Shown: positions 1 through 6,397, counted from the first letter of the stretch. The stretch is DNA of 11,055 bases from Clostridia bacterium (GCA_017648425.1 JAGCJD010000259.1:1-11055), one strand, 5' to 3'. Notes: generated by a model from the sequence alone, not told the origin. Program-made: numbers and translations.

Positions 1-503
1 AAAAGCGTTGTCTTTCCATGCCCTGGCGGAGAATACACAAGCACTCCGCGTTCTCCCTCGTATTGACGCAAAAGTCTGCAAACGGGCGCGCCAACACGCC
101 GCGTTCTCCTTGGCAATCTAAAACAAAGCGATGAAACATCATAAACTCCTATAACGCTTCCGTCAGAAATCGCAGCTCTGCCGACTATGCCTACTCTTAT
201 GCCTCCCGAAAGCGTGATATATCCGCAATTTATCGTGTCCGCATGGGCGTAAAGTGAACTTTCGCACATGGCGTCCACAATTTCATCCATCTCGTTTCGC
301 GTTATGTTGTACGAAAGCGGAAGATTTCCGCCACCTGAGGTCACCGAGGCGCAACGCCCCACCCTGAGCCTTAACTCGTCTATCGGCACATCTCTTGAAG
401 CCATGGCGCAAAGCTCCGAATAAAGTGCAGGGGGCAAAAGCTCAAAAAGAACCTTAGGAAGCTCTGCGTACGAATGCTTTTTCGGTGTAATAACGGTAGC
501 CAT
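1..503 (-). CDS. spoIIIAA: Stage III sporulation protein AA (ATPase), N-terminal part
   Basis: The reading frame is open from an ATG at 501-503 to the left edge, giving 167 residues; the C-terminal half lies outside the window. SpoIIIAA is the cytoplasmic, secretion-type ATPase of the SpoIIIA-SpoIIQ channel that joins mother cell and forespore. Visible landmarks are a hallmark segment IDELRLRVGR at residues 41-50, a GYITLSGGIRVGIVGRA stretch at 94-110, DVSSLCFRLPRR at about 122-132, and a Walker A loop SPPGHGKTT at 158-166. Their order and spacing match SpoIIIAA as I know the family. The ATG is preceded by AGGGGAG (509-515) with 5 bases of spacing, which supports this start. A sigma-E-like promoter lies about 30 bases further upstream. 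The gene diverges from the membrane protein at 807. A related secretion ATPase is the only alternative I considered, and it fits less well. Confidence 0.88.
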   Translation of the reverse strand, partial: MATVITPKKHSYAELPKVLFELLPPALYSELCAMASRDVPIDELRLRVGRCASVTSGGGNLPLSYNITRNEMDEIVDAMCESSLYAHADTINCGYITLSGGIRVGIVGRAAISDGSVIGVYDVSSLCFRLPRRTRRVGAPVCRLLRQYEGERGVLVYSPPGHGKTTL

Positions 504-533
504 GTTTTCTCCCCTTTCACTTATATCCACTAA

Positions 534-563
534 AATTTATGCCGCCTTATGCACCTTTATGAC
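534..563 (-). promoter_or_regulatory. Putative sigma-E promoter of spoIIIAA
   Basis: Read on the minus strand, GTCATAAA (556-563) and CATAAATT (534-541) are separated by 14 bases. They resemble the sigma-E -35 element (an ATA core) and the -10 element CATACAAT (6 of 8 positions). The predicted transcription start falls at about 527, leaving a short leader with the AGGGGAG ribosome binding site. The spoIIIA operon is controlled by sigma-E in Bacillus and clostridia, so element and gene agree. The assignment rests on consensus matching only. Confidence 0.6.
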
Positions 564-733
564 AAGCCCTTATCAAAGTAAAAAAAGACAGACCGCATCG
601 AAATTTCTCACCTTTGTTCGAACCACTTGAACACAAAATTTCAAAATAATGTGTTTTTTGGGGTATTTTGACGCTTTTTATCACAAGATATAGTTGATGT
701 TCATTGTAAGTTCACAATTATTTAATAAAATGT

Positions 734-764
734 TCTTTCATATCTTTTATATATATGGTATAAT
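734..764 (+). promoter_or_regulatory. Putative housekeeping promoter for the membrane propeller gene
   Basis: A perfect TATAAT lies at 759-764, about 43 bases before the chosen ATG. The -35 region is poor: CTTTCA at 735-740 with an 18-base spacer is the best match I find. The surrounding 700-780 is extremely AT-rich. The -10 is believable and the -35 is uncertain. The rest of the spoIIIAA-propeller intergenic region (504-806) holds the sigma-E-like promoter and an inverted repeat TGTTC/GAACA at 615-633; I see no gene in it. Confidence 0.45.
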
Positions 765-806
765 ATATTATCTTGGATAATAATGTATAAACTCATGGAG
801 GTTGAT

Positions 807-2651
807 ATGTTTATGAAAAATAATTTCAGCCCTGCGTTTGCCACTGCATCTGCGGCAGGACAAGCATCGGGCAAAAAAATGAGGAACGAGTCTTTCATGT
901 ATGAGGCTTCCGAAACTGACGATTTCGGCGCTTTCTCTTCACCTGCTTCCGAGGCAAAAAAGACGGGAGGAAATAACGGCAAAAAGCGCGGCGGAATAAA
1001 GCCCTCCGCAATCGCTATCATAGCAGCAGCCGTTGTAGCCGTTGTTCTTTTAATCGTTCTTGTCGTTGCTTTTGCAAGCAGCGCCTCCAACAAGCATGTA
1101 AAATATGAGGACAATTCCTTCGTTGCTTTTTGTGATGAGGACGGAATCTACCGTGTTGCAGTCAACGGAAAGGTAGTTGGCGAATACGAGAACGATATTG
1201 AGCTTATCGTAGCCTCCGACCGCTCTTTCGCTTATGTTCTTGAAACGAGCGAGGACGGACAAATGATATATATCATTGACGGCAAGAAAAATGTTACCGA
1301 GGTAACTCCTTCTCCTGTAAGCCTCGTGCTTGCAACAGCAGAAATGGAGCCCGGACTTGTATGGCTTGACACCGATAACGGTATTTACCACTACACGCTC
1401 AAGCGTGGCGAGGAAAGAATAACTCGCGACATAGAGGCAACACGCGCTATGGACGAGGATACATACTTCCACATTTCGGCTGACGCAGAAACAGTCGTTT
1501 ACACCAAATACGATGCTGAAAAGAACACCGAATATCTCTGTGTTTACACCGAAAGCACCGAAACGAAATTCCAAAAGAATATGTACCCCGTAGCAGTATC
1601 CGATGACGGATCTATGATATATGCTTACGGTCAGAGAGATAATGTAACAAAGTCGCTTTATGTTCTCCCCTTCAACGACCAGAACGACAGATATCTCATT
1701 ACAGATAACTTTGATTCTATAATAGCTTTGAACACCGCAGGTGACGAGATAGTTTATACTACCATCGGCGACACCGAGGCAATAGTTACAACTCACATCG
1801 TTGCTTTTGATGTAAAGAAGATGGACGAGGTTGCACAGCCTTCAAGAATTGCAAAGGGTTACAGATTTAATCCTGTTTCCGTTGATCCCGAGGTAGCGCG
1901 CTTTGCTACATTTGCAGATTGCTACTTTGAGGCTGATGTTTCCGACCTTGACCTCACACTTGATGCAACTGCTCCCGTTTACTATGTAAACAAGAACTTT
2001 GTTGTTCGCAGAATATCCAAGTTTGCAGGTAAGTTCGATCCTGATGGCAAGTATTTCTACTACACCAACAACGATGATACACTCCAGAGAATAAACCTCA
2101 ACGACGAGGATGCTGTTTCCGAAAAGATAGCAGAGGATATTGTTGATTTTGAGATCACTCAAAAAGGTAACATCTACTGTCTCAGAGATACTTCAACCCT
2201 CATTTATTACAACACAGCCAAGGAAAAGAACACGAGAATTGCTGACAATGTTGACAACATTTCCATGTATAGCTACACAAACACACTTTACTACACGATA
2301 GCTGATACCTCGAGCGTTTACACCTCCGAGGAAGGCTCTACCAAGAAGGAAGCTGCTAAGTTCGATTCTTCAAATGTAACGGGACTTCCCGTATTCGTTG
2401 ACGCAAACTGCAAGAAGACATTCGTTACCTTCTATGACGAGGACAGCGATGAGTGCAGAATGTTCTACACATCAAACGGCAAAAAGTTCTCCCTCGTTGC
2501 AGTATGCGGCATTGACATTCAGGGCTTTAATTCAGCCAATCTTGTAAAAGCGTTTTTGACAGATATGTTTGACGATATAATTCCCGATGTTGACGACAGC
2601 AATGAAACAACCGAGCCCGAAGAAGAAACAACCAATAAAAATACTAATTAA
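807..2651 (+). CDS. Single-pass membrane protein with probable beta-propeller ectodomain
   Basis: I do not recognise a named family. The 614-residue protein has a cytoplasmic N-terminus of about 65 residues rich in Ala, Ser, Gly and Lys, ending in KKRGGIKPS. A hydrophobic helix follows at about 66-90, and then a long outer domain to about residue 590. The basic residues before the helix predict an N-in, C-out topology. The outer domain repeats short strand-turn units such as DGIYRVAVNG, DNGIYHYTLKRG and DGKYFYYTNN, the pattern of TolB/DUF5050-like propeller proteins that are common in Clostridia. The tail is acidic and Thr-rich (DDSNETTEPEEETTNKNTN). An ATG at 783 is in frame, but GGAGG at 797-801 lies 5 bases before ATG 807, so I prefer 807; ATG 813 is possible. 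The gene is monocistronic, with its own promoter and terminator. A sensing or cell-envelope role is inference. Confidence 0.8.
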   Translation: MFMKNNFSPAFATASAAGQASGKKMRNESFMYEASETDDFGAFSSPASEAKKTGGNNGKKRGGIKPSAIAIIAAAVVAVVLLIVLVVAFASSASNKHVKYEDNSFVAFCDEDGIYRVAVNGKVVGEYENDIELIVASDRSFAYVLETSEDGQMIYIIDGKKNVTEVTPSPVSLVLATAEMEPGLVWLDTDNGIYHYTLKRGEERITRDIEATRAMDEDTYFHISADAETVVYTKYDAEKNTEYLCVYTESTETKFQKNMYPVAVSDDGSMIYAYGQRDNVTKSLYVLPFNDQNDRYLITDNFDSIIALNTAGDEIVYTTIGDTEAIVTTHIVAFDVKKMDEVAQPSRIAKGYRFNPVSVDPEVARFATFADCYFEADVSDLDLTLDATAPVYYVNKNFVVRRISKFAGKFDPDGKYFYYTNNDDTLQRINLNDEDAVSEKIAEDIVDFEITQKGNIYCLRDTSTLIYYNTAKEKNTRIADNVDNISMYSYTNTLYYTIADTSSVYTSEEGSTKKEAAKFDSSNVTGLPVFVDANCKKTFVTFYDEDSDECRMFYTSNGKKFSLVAVCGIDIQGFNSANLVKAFLTDMFDDIIPDVDDSNETTEPEEETTNKNTN

Positions 2652-2659
2652 AAAAGCTT

Positions 2660-2690
2660 CACGGACAAGCAATTGCTTGTCCGTGATTTT
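2660..2690 (+). terminator. Rho-independent terminator of the propeller gene
   Basis: A perfect 26-base palindrome (arms CACGGACAAGCAA and TTGCTTGTCCGTG, 2660-2685) begins 8 bases after the stop codon and is followed by ATTTTTAT. The upstream side carries AAAAA, so the hairpin could also act on the minus strand. The T tract is short, but the stem is long and uninterrupted. Confidence 0.8.
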
Positions 2691-2700
2691 TATAACGATA

Positions 2701-2740
2701 AAAACGAGACTTGTGGAAAAAACCACAAGGCTCGTTTTTT
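2701..2740. terminator. Bidirectional terminator between convergent genes
   Basis: AAAACGAGACTTGTGG (2701-2716) pairs with CCACAAGGCTCGTTTT (2723-2738) across a six-A loop, with one A-G mismatch. The plus strand ends in TTTTTT, and the minus strand ends in a T run from the A tract at 2700-2704. It starts immediately after the stop codon of the WYL regulator on the minus strand and backs up the hairpin at 2660-2690 for the plus-strand gene. Confidence 0.8.
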
Positions 2741-2742
2741 CA

Positions 2743-3726
2743 TTATTTATATACCTCAGCAGCCTCCTCGGCAAGCTGCAAAGCGCGTTCTCTTACATGC
2801 TCAGGTGAAACCACATATATCTGCTTACCAAAGCCAAGCAACCATGAATAAAAGGTTGGGCTAAGCATTACCTTTACTGTAAACTCAAACCGCTCGCCAT
2901 GATTGGCAATTACTATATCAGTACCAAATCTGTCAATAACTATTCCCGCCATATCCTTATCACACGACAGTCTTACATTGCAAAGTTCTCCGCCGTACAT
3001 TCCAAATACTTGCCTTGTATATTGCGTCATATCGAGCCCGGCGAATATCCGTTCGCCCTCGCGAGCCGATTTCTCCATATAAAGTTCAAGCATCTTATCA
3101 ACTCGATAATGTTTAAGCGTAGCGGAATCAGAATCATAAGCTATCATATAATAATTTTCATCGTCCCATATAAGCGCCCATGGACTTACGCAGTAAAATC
3201 TACCATCATGTCTTAAAACTCTCTTTTTTTCCGCGTTCCATTCAAAATATCTAAAACATATCTTTCTGTTTTCGGATATTGACCTGTGTATCATGTCAAC
3301 ATTGCAGAATATCTCCTCGTTTGAAGCTTTAAGCCTGTTTGAAGCTGTCACCTGTCTATGAAGCTGTGCTGCCTCGTACTTGCTTGTAAGCCCCTCGAGC
3401 TTTCGTATCAGCGTATTGCTTTTTTTCTCAGTTATGAATTTTGAGGACTGAACTGCGTCCACCAACAGCTTAAGCTCTGCAAGCTCAAAGGTATGCCTAC
3501 CTGCATAATAGCTGACATGTCTATCTCTTTTTACGCATATTTCAAGACCGAACACCCTCAAAAGCTCAATGTCGTCATAAAGACTTTTTCTCTCCGCCTT
3601 TATCTCATACCCCGCAAGAGCATCGGCAAGATCCTTTATGGTCATAGTATGTAAGGCGTCCGTATTCTCAAGAAATATTTTTGCAAGATACAAAAGCTTT
3701 AGCTTTTGATTGGAACTTTTAGGCAT
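2743..3726 (-). CDS. WYL-domain transcriptional regulator
   Basis: This 327-residue cytoplasmic regulator has the standard DeoR/YafY-like layout. A winged helix-turn-helix occupies residues about 6-67 (KLKLLYLAKIFLENTD, then TIKDLADAL and ERKSLYDDIELL). A WYL domain spans about 140-215 with SPWALIWDDENYYMIAYD, where Y192-Y193-M194 stand at the W-Y-L position, and HYRVDKM at 206-212. A C-terminal extension runs to about 325. WYL domains are ligand- or nucleic-acid-sensing modules that switch DNA binding; the ligand here is unknown. GGGAG lies about 8 bases before the ATG, and a promoter sits just upstream. The target cannot be read from the context: the closest neighbour is the small membrane protein encoded upstream on the same strand. 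Length and domain order are normal for the family. Confidence 0.9.
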   Translation of the reverse strand: MPKSSNQKLKLLYLAKIFLENTDALHTMTIKDLADALAGYEIKAERKSLYDDIELLRVFGLEICVKRDRHVSYYAGRHTFELAELKLLVDAVQSSKFITEKKSNTLIRKLEGLTSKYEAAQLHRQVTASNRLKASNEEIFCNVDMIHRSISENRKICFRYFEWNAEKKRVLRHDGRFYCVSPWALIWDDENYYMIAYDSDSATLKHYRVDKMLELYMEKSAREGERIFAGLDMTQYTRQVFGMYGGELCNVRLSCDKDMAGIVIDRFGTDIVIANHGERFEFTVKVMLSPTFYSWLLGFGKQIYVVSPEHVRERALQLAEEAAEVYK

Positions 3727-3746
3727 TTTTGTTCTCCCTGAAAATC

Positions 3747-3774
3747 ATTATACTATATTTTAACATATTTTCAG
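3747..3774 (-). promoter_or_regulatory. Promoter of the WYL regulator, flanked by a dyad
   Basis: On the minus strand CTGAAA (3769-3774) and TATAAT (3747-3752) are 16 bases apart, about 20 bases before the WYL regulator's ATG. The arms TGAAAAT (3739-3745) and ATTTTCA (3767-3773) are inverted copies that bracket the promoter, so the regulator could bind there and control its own expression. The promoter is a good match to sigma-A; the operator role is inference. Confidence 0.6.
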
Positions 3775-3793
3775 AACAAAATCAAGTACGAGC

Positions 3794-4000
3794 TCACATT
3801 GCCGCGATAAGAGAATAAATTACCGTTCCAATTGCGAGAAGAACTCCGCCTGCAACGGTCGCCATGGAGTAGCCGGAGCAATTACACTTCTCGGATACTA
3901 CGCCCATCTCCTTCATTTTATCCATTTCGTTCATTTTTTCCACGCTCTCCTCTCTTGAGTAATTTATACCGATATTTGAAAAATTCATTTCTGCATTCAT
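3794..4000 (-). CDS. Small membrane protein, 68 residues, unknown
   Basis: I do not recognise this protein. It begins with a polar segment containing Met/Lys/Glu repeats (VEKMNEMDKMKEMG, residues about 20-33), followed by a CNCSG motif at about 39-43 and one C-terminal hydrophobic helix (VAGGVLLAIGTVIYSLIAA) that ends at the stop codon. It is therefore tail-anchored or a leader-plus-hydrophobic-core peptide. AGGAT lies about 7 bases before the ATG and an extended -10 promoter is present, so translation is likely. No terminator is visible before the WYL regulator downstream, so the two may be partly cotranscribed. A bacteriocin-like or signalling peptide is conceivable from the CxC and GG motifs, but there is no export or modification gene nearby. 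An ordinary membrane microprotein is as likely. Confidence 0.65.
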   Translation of the reverse strand: MNAEMNFSNIGINYSREESVEKMNEMDKMKEMGVVSEKCNCSGYSMATVAGGVLLAIGTVIYSLIAAM

Positions 4001-4071
4001 TATTTTATCCTACCTTTTTATATTGCATTTTTGGGGAACTCTCTCTTGCTCTCCTCCCCCCTTGCACCTTA

Positions 4072-4080
4072 ATTATACCA
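4072..4080 (-). promoter_or_regulatory. Extended -10 promoter of the small membrane protein gene
   Basis: The minus strand reads TGGTATAAT, a perfect -10 with the extended TG motif, about 70 bases before the small gene's ATG. No good -35 is present; instead an inverted repeat TGTCC (4088-4092) / GGACA (4101-4105) occupies that zone and could be an operator. The predicted leader is purine-rich (4040-4068). The remaining AT-rich sequence of 4001-4259 holds no other gene that I can see. Confidence 0.6.
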
Positions 4081-4203
4081 CATGTTGTGTCCCAAAAGCA
4101 GGACAATGCTAAAAAATATTTTATTTTTTATTCTATTTTTGGATTTTTGTTTAATATTTTTCATTTTTCTCTTAAATTTTAATTCCAAAACAAGAATATA
4201 TGC

Positions 4204-4248
4204 AAAAAAACGCGTATTTACAGATCATTGCTTATCTGCAAATACGCG
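4204..4248 (-). terminator. Terminator of the lipoprotein hydrolase gene
   Basis: CGCGTATTTACAGAT (4211-4225) and ATCTGCAAATACGCG (4234-4248) form a 15-base stem with one mismatch and an 8-base loop. Read on the minus strand, the stem is followed by TTTTTTT (4204-4210). It lies 11 bases beyond the hydrolase stop codon and ends the AraC-hydrolase transcript. Confidence 0.9.
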
Positions 4249-4259
4249 CCTGAAAAATA

Positions 4260-5381
4260 CTATTGTTTTTGCCACGCCTTTGGAATTATGCGATTGTTTT
4301 TAAACCACTTTGTATCTTTTAGCTTGTCAGAACTTGCGGAGCATATAACGCTTACTTCTCCGTCAATGGAGCGGACGGTGATATTTCCGTTCATAGACTC
4401 TATCTTGCCCTTTTCGTAATCAACGCACAAGGTCGTTACATAGACCGCATCGGTATATGGCGCTATCCTGTCTATAAATTGCTGAGTTGGAAATTGCGAC
4501 TCGGGAATATCAGTATATTCAGAGCTTCCACAGCAACAGCAAACACAAACTATCTCGGGTTTTATCACCCGCAAAAGCTTATCACTTGAAGATGTCTTTG
4601 AGCCGTGATGTCCCGCCTTATAAAGCTTGACCTCGGGAAGCTCGTTCATTTCTACCAGCTTTTCCTCTCCCTCAGCTTCAAGGTCCCCCGTAAAGAGATA
4701 GCTGTTCTTTCCGTCACTTAACATAGTGCATACCGAATGATCGTTCTCGCTCTTTGCGCGATTATAGTAATAATAGCTGTCGAGCACGGTGAGAACGATT
4801 CCATCACCAAGATCAAAATCCCCTCCCATTTCTATGCATTTGTCCGCAGTATAATGCGCCGCGCCCTTTTTAATCTCATCATCGCGTTCTCTTATATAAT
4901 TCTTATATGATGATTGCTTCTCCTTACCCGAGGTTATCTGGGAGAAATCAATTATATTTTTACATTCATATAGGTCAAAAAGGCTGTCGGTCTTCTCGTT
5001 GGTAGCAAAGCCCGCATAGTGGTCAAGATGCGCGTGAGTTACAATAACATATTCAATGACCTTGTCCGTAACATATTGAGATATGTAACTATCTATCGTT
5101 TTAACGCTTGATACCTTAGAACCCGCATCTATAAGTATATCCGTATCTCCTGCCTTGATATATGTACAATCCCCTGTATATTTGTTTCCAAGCTCAAGAA
5201 AATGTATTTCAAGGTCACCCTCGACGACAACGCTCTTTTCTTTCTTTTTCTTACTAGCGGTAAATTCACCGCCATCGTCACCCGCATAGAACACATTATC
5301 GTTCTTGTCAAAGCACGAGCAAAGTGAAAAAAGCATACATAGAACGAGCAAAAGAGCTGCAAAAATTTTTAACACCTTCAT
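4260..5381 (-). CDS. Metallo-beta-lactamase-fold hydrolase lipoprotein (ComEC C-terminal-like)
   Basis: The 373-residue protein has a lipoprotein signal peptide (MKVLKIFAALLLVLCMLFS) with lipobox LCSC and a predicted lipidated Cys23, so it should be anchored outside the membrane. A Lys/Asp/Gly-rich linker follows, then an MBL fold from about residue 54. Metal-site motifs are HAHLDH at 116-121, D233 in FTGD and H258 in AGHHGSK; D85 (IDAG) belongs to the first strand pair. The order matches the soluble hydrolase domain of ComEC/Rec2, here stand-alone; secreted forms occur widely in Firmicutes and their substrate is usually unknown. A run VCVCCCCGSS at about 278-287 is unusual. The frame opens further upstream at 5420, but GGGGG at 5390-5394 and the signal peptide favour 5381. 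It starts 25 bases after the AraC gene and probably shares its transcript. Confidence 0.88.
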   Translation of the reverse strand: MKVLKIFAALLLVLCMLFSLCSCFDKNDNVFYAGDDGGEFTASKKKKEKSVVVEGDLEIHFLELGNKYTGDCTYIKAGDTDILIDAGSKVSSVKTIDSYISQYVTDKVIEYVIVTHAHLDHYAGFATNEKTDSLFDLYECKNIIDFSQITSGKEKQSSYKNYIRERDDEIKKGAAHYTADKCIEMGGDFDLGDGIVLTVLDSYYYYNRAKSENDHSVCTMLSDGKNSYLFTGDLEAEGEEKLVEMNELPEVKLYKAGHHGSKTSSSDKLLRVIKPEIVCVCCCCGSSEYTDIPESQFPTQQFIDRIAPYTDAVYVTTLCVDYEKGKIESMNGNITVRSIDGEVSVICSASSDKLKDTKWFKNNRIIPKAWQKQ

Positions 5382-5406
5382 ATCATATTCCCCCATTTTT
5401 TTGTTT

Positions 5407-6312
5407 TTATATCTGTTCACATACTTGCGAATAAAGTTTTCTATAACTTGCAGGCGTCATTCCCCTGCTCTTTTTAAAGCTTTCAATAAAATAACTGCTT
5501 GTCCCAAATCCTGATGCAAGAGCGACCTCCGTTACCGACATATCGGTCGTAAGCAAAAGCTTTTGCGCACTGTTAAGCCTTATACTTGACAAATATTCTC
5601 TAAAACCAACTCCCATTACACGCTTGAATTCTCTTGAATAGTGGCTGTAACTCATATTAACGCGGTCAGCAGCCTGCATCTCGGTTATATCGGCATACTC
5701 AGAATTTATGTGCTCTACCGATTTGTAAACATGACGAGTGTTTCCCGAGAGCTCCTTGCTGTCAGCATATGACGAATATATTTTTCTCGCATCGGCGTAT
5801 CTCACCGCTCGTAAAAATATTTGCAGTATAGCGCTGGTAACGAATATCTCATATCCAAACCGCCTGCCTCTCCACTCGCTGAGAATATCTGCGAACATAC
5901 TTGAAATGTCGCCCTCCGAGAGTTCAAGACTTGACAGATGCAAAAATTTACTGTTTTGCTTTTTAAAGAATGGCTCTGCATATCTCACATCAAAAAACGG
6001 ATGCTTGGAGCAATACAGCATATCGGGCATAACCTTTACGCAAATATACTTGTTTTTTGGAAGATGGCTTATAAAAGTGTGTGGCACGAATGAGCTTATA
6101 ATAAGCATATCTCCCGTTTTAAATCTTACGCATTCCTCTGCCAACAAGCACTCAATATCGCATTCCCCGTCCGCAAACAATATTTCCACATGTTCATGAT
6201 AGTGGAATGAGGTCGCTGAGTTACTTGCAGAGCGTTCGGCGCAAATATCGTATATTTCAATTGGCATCTCAAATCCGTTTTTCAGTCTTTTTTCATGTAC
6301 CGTGCGTTGCAT
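5407..6312 (-). CDS. AraC-family transcriptional regulator
   Basis: This 301-residue protein has an N-terminal cupin-type sensor (FHYHEHVEILFADGE at 36-50, GDMLIISSFVPH at 67-78) and a C-terminal double helix-turn-helix at about 200-298. The second helix-turn-helix carries the family signature around VALASGFGTSSYFIESFKK (263-281) and ends in GMTPASYRK. Such regulators usually respond to sugars or related small molecules. The start is the ATG at 6310-6312, with GGAGG (6318-6322) 5 bases upstream; the frame is open back to a TTG at 6360 but that codon has no ribosome binding site. It is divergent from the ThuA-like gene and directly upstream of the lipoprotein hydrolase. Two direct repeats 21 bp apart in its leader and promoter suggest autoregulation. 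The inducer is not predictable from sequence. Confidence 0.93.
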   Translation of the reverse strand: MQRTVHEKRLKNGFEMPIEIYDICAERSASNSATSFHYHEHVEILFADGECDIECLLAEECVRFKTGDMLIISSFVPHTFISHLPKNKYICVKVMPDMLYCSKHPFFDVRYAEPFFKKQNSKFLHLSSLELSEGDISSMFADILSEWRGRRFGYEIFVTSAILQIFLRAVRYADARKIYSSYADSKELSGNTRHVYKSVEHINSEYADITEMQAADRVNMSYSHYSREFKRVMGVGFREYLSSIRLNSAQKLLLTTDMSVTEVALASGFGTSSYFIESFKKSRGMTPASYRKLYSQVCEQI

Positions 6313-6331
6313 ATATACCTCCGCATAAGCT

Positions 6332-6362
6332 TTAAGCAAAAAAACGATATTATTAAGCAAAA
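6332..6362. promoter_or_regulatory. Direct repeat TTAAGCAAAA x2, probable AraC-family operator
   Basis: TTAAGCAAAA occurs at 6332-6341 and again at 6353-6362, exactly 21 bases apart (two helical turns). AraC-type regulators bind tandem half-sites with this spacing. The repeats cover the predicted start and leader of the AraC gene and end just upstream of the -35 zone of the divergent ThuA-like gene. This arrangement suits repression of one and activation of the other. Binding is inferred. Confidence 0.55.
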
Positions 6363-6364
6363 TA

Positions 6365-6373
6365 ATTATATCA
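6365..6373 (-). promoter_or_regulatory. Extended -10 promoter of the AraC gene
   Basis: The minus strand reads TGATATAAT, a perfect -10 hexamer with an extended TG. The predicted transcription start is near 6358, giving a leader of about 45 bases. No convincing -35 is present. The element overlaps the first of the two 10-base repeats' flank, so occupancy there would interfere with initiation. Confidence 0.55.
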
Positions 6374-6397
6374 CATTTTAAGGTAATATTATATAAT
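6370..6397 (+). promoter_or_regulatory. Putative promoter of the ThuA-like gene
   Basis: TATAAT at 6392-6397 lies 46 bases before the ThuA-like ATG. The best -35 is ATCACA (6370-6375) with a 16-base spacer, matching only half of TTGACA. A weak -35 next to an upstream regulator site is typical of an activator-dependent promoter. The leader also contains AATAAATTTA twice in tandem (about 6404-6424), of unknown meaning. Confidence 0.45.

Noticed and set aside
783..806. Earlier in-frame ATG for the propeller protein
   Set aside because: The GGAGG at 797-801 lies inside this extension and is ideally spaced for ATG 807, and nothing resembling a ribosome binding site precedes 783.
1050..1796. Long open frame of 248 codons on the minus strand inside the propeller gene
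   Set aside because: It lies wholly antisense to a gene with a promoter, ribosome binding site and terminator, has no ribosome binding site of its own, and its Val/Tyr/Cys-rich product reflects the complement of the sense codons.
2660..2685. Perfect 26-base palindrome as an operator or recombination site
   Set aside because: Its position 8 bases after a stop codon and the following T run explain it as a terminator.
2743..3726. WYL regulator as a marker of a phage-defence island
   Set aside because: WYL proteins do accompany defence loci, but no nuclease, helicase, methylase or toxin gene lies nearby; the neighbours are housekeeping or transport genes.
3794..4000. Bacteriocin or lanthipeptide precursor
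   Set aside because: The CxC and GG motifs are suggestive, but no modification, protease, immunity or ABC export gene is present in the window, so I kept it as an unknown small membrane protein.
5738..6199. Open frame of 153 codons on the plus strand inside the AraC gene
   Set aside because: It is a shadow of the AraC coding sequence without a ribosome binding site or promoter.
6313..6360. Upstream TTG start for the AraC regulator
   Set aside because: It lacks a ribosome binding site and overlaps the predicted promoter start; ATG 6312 has a GGAGG 5 bases upstream.
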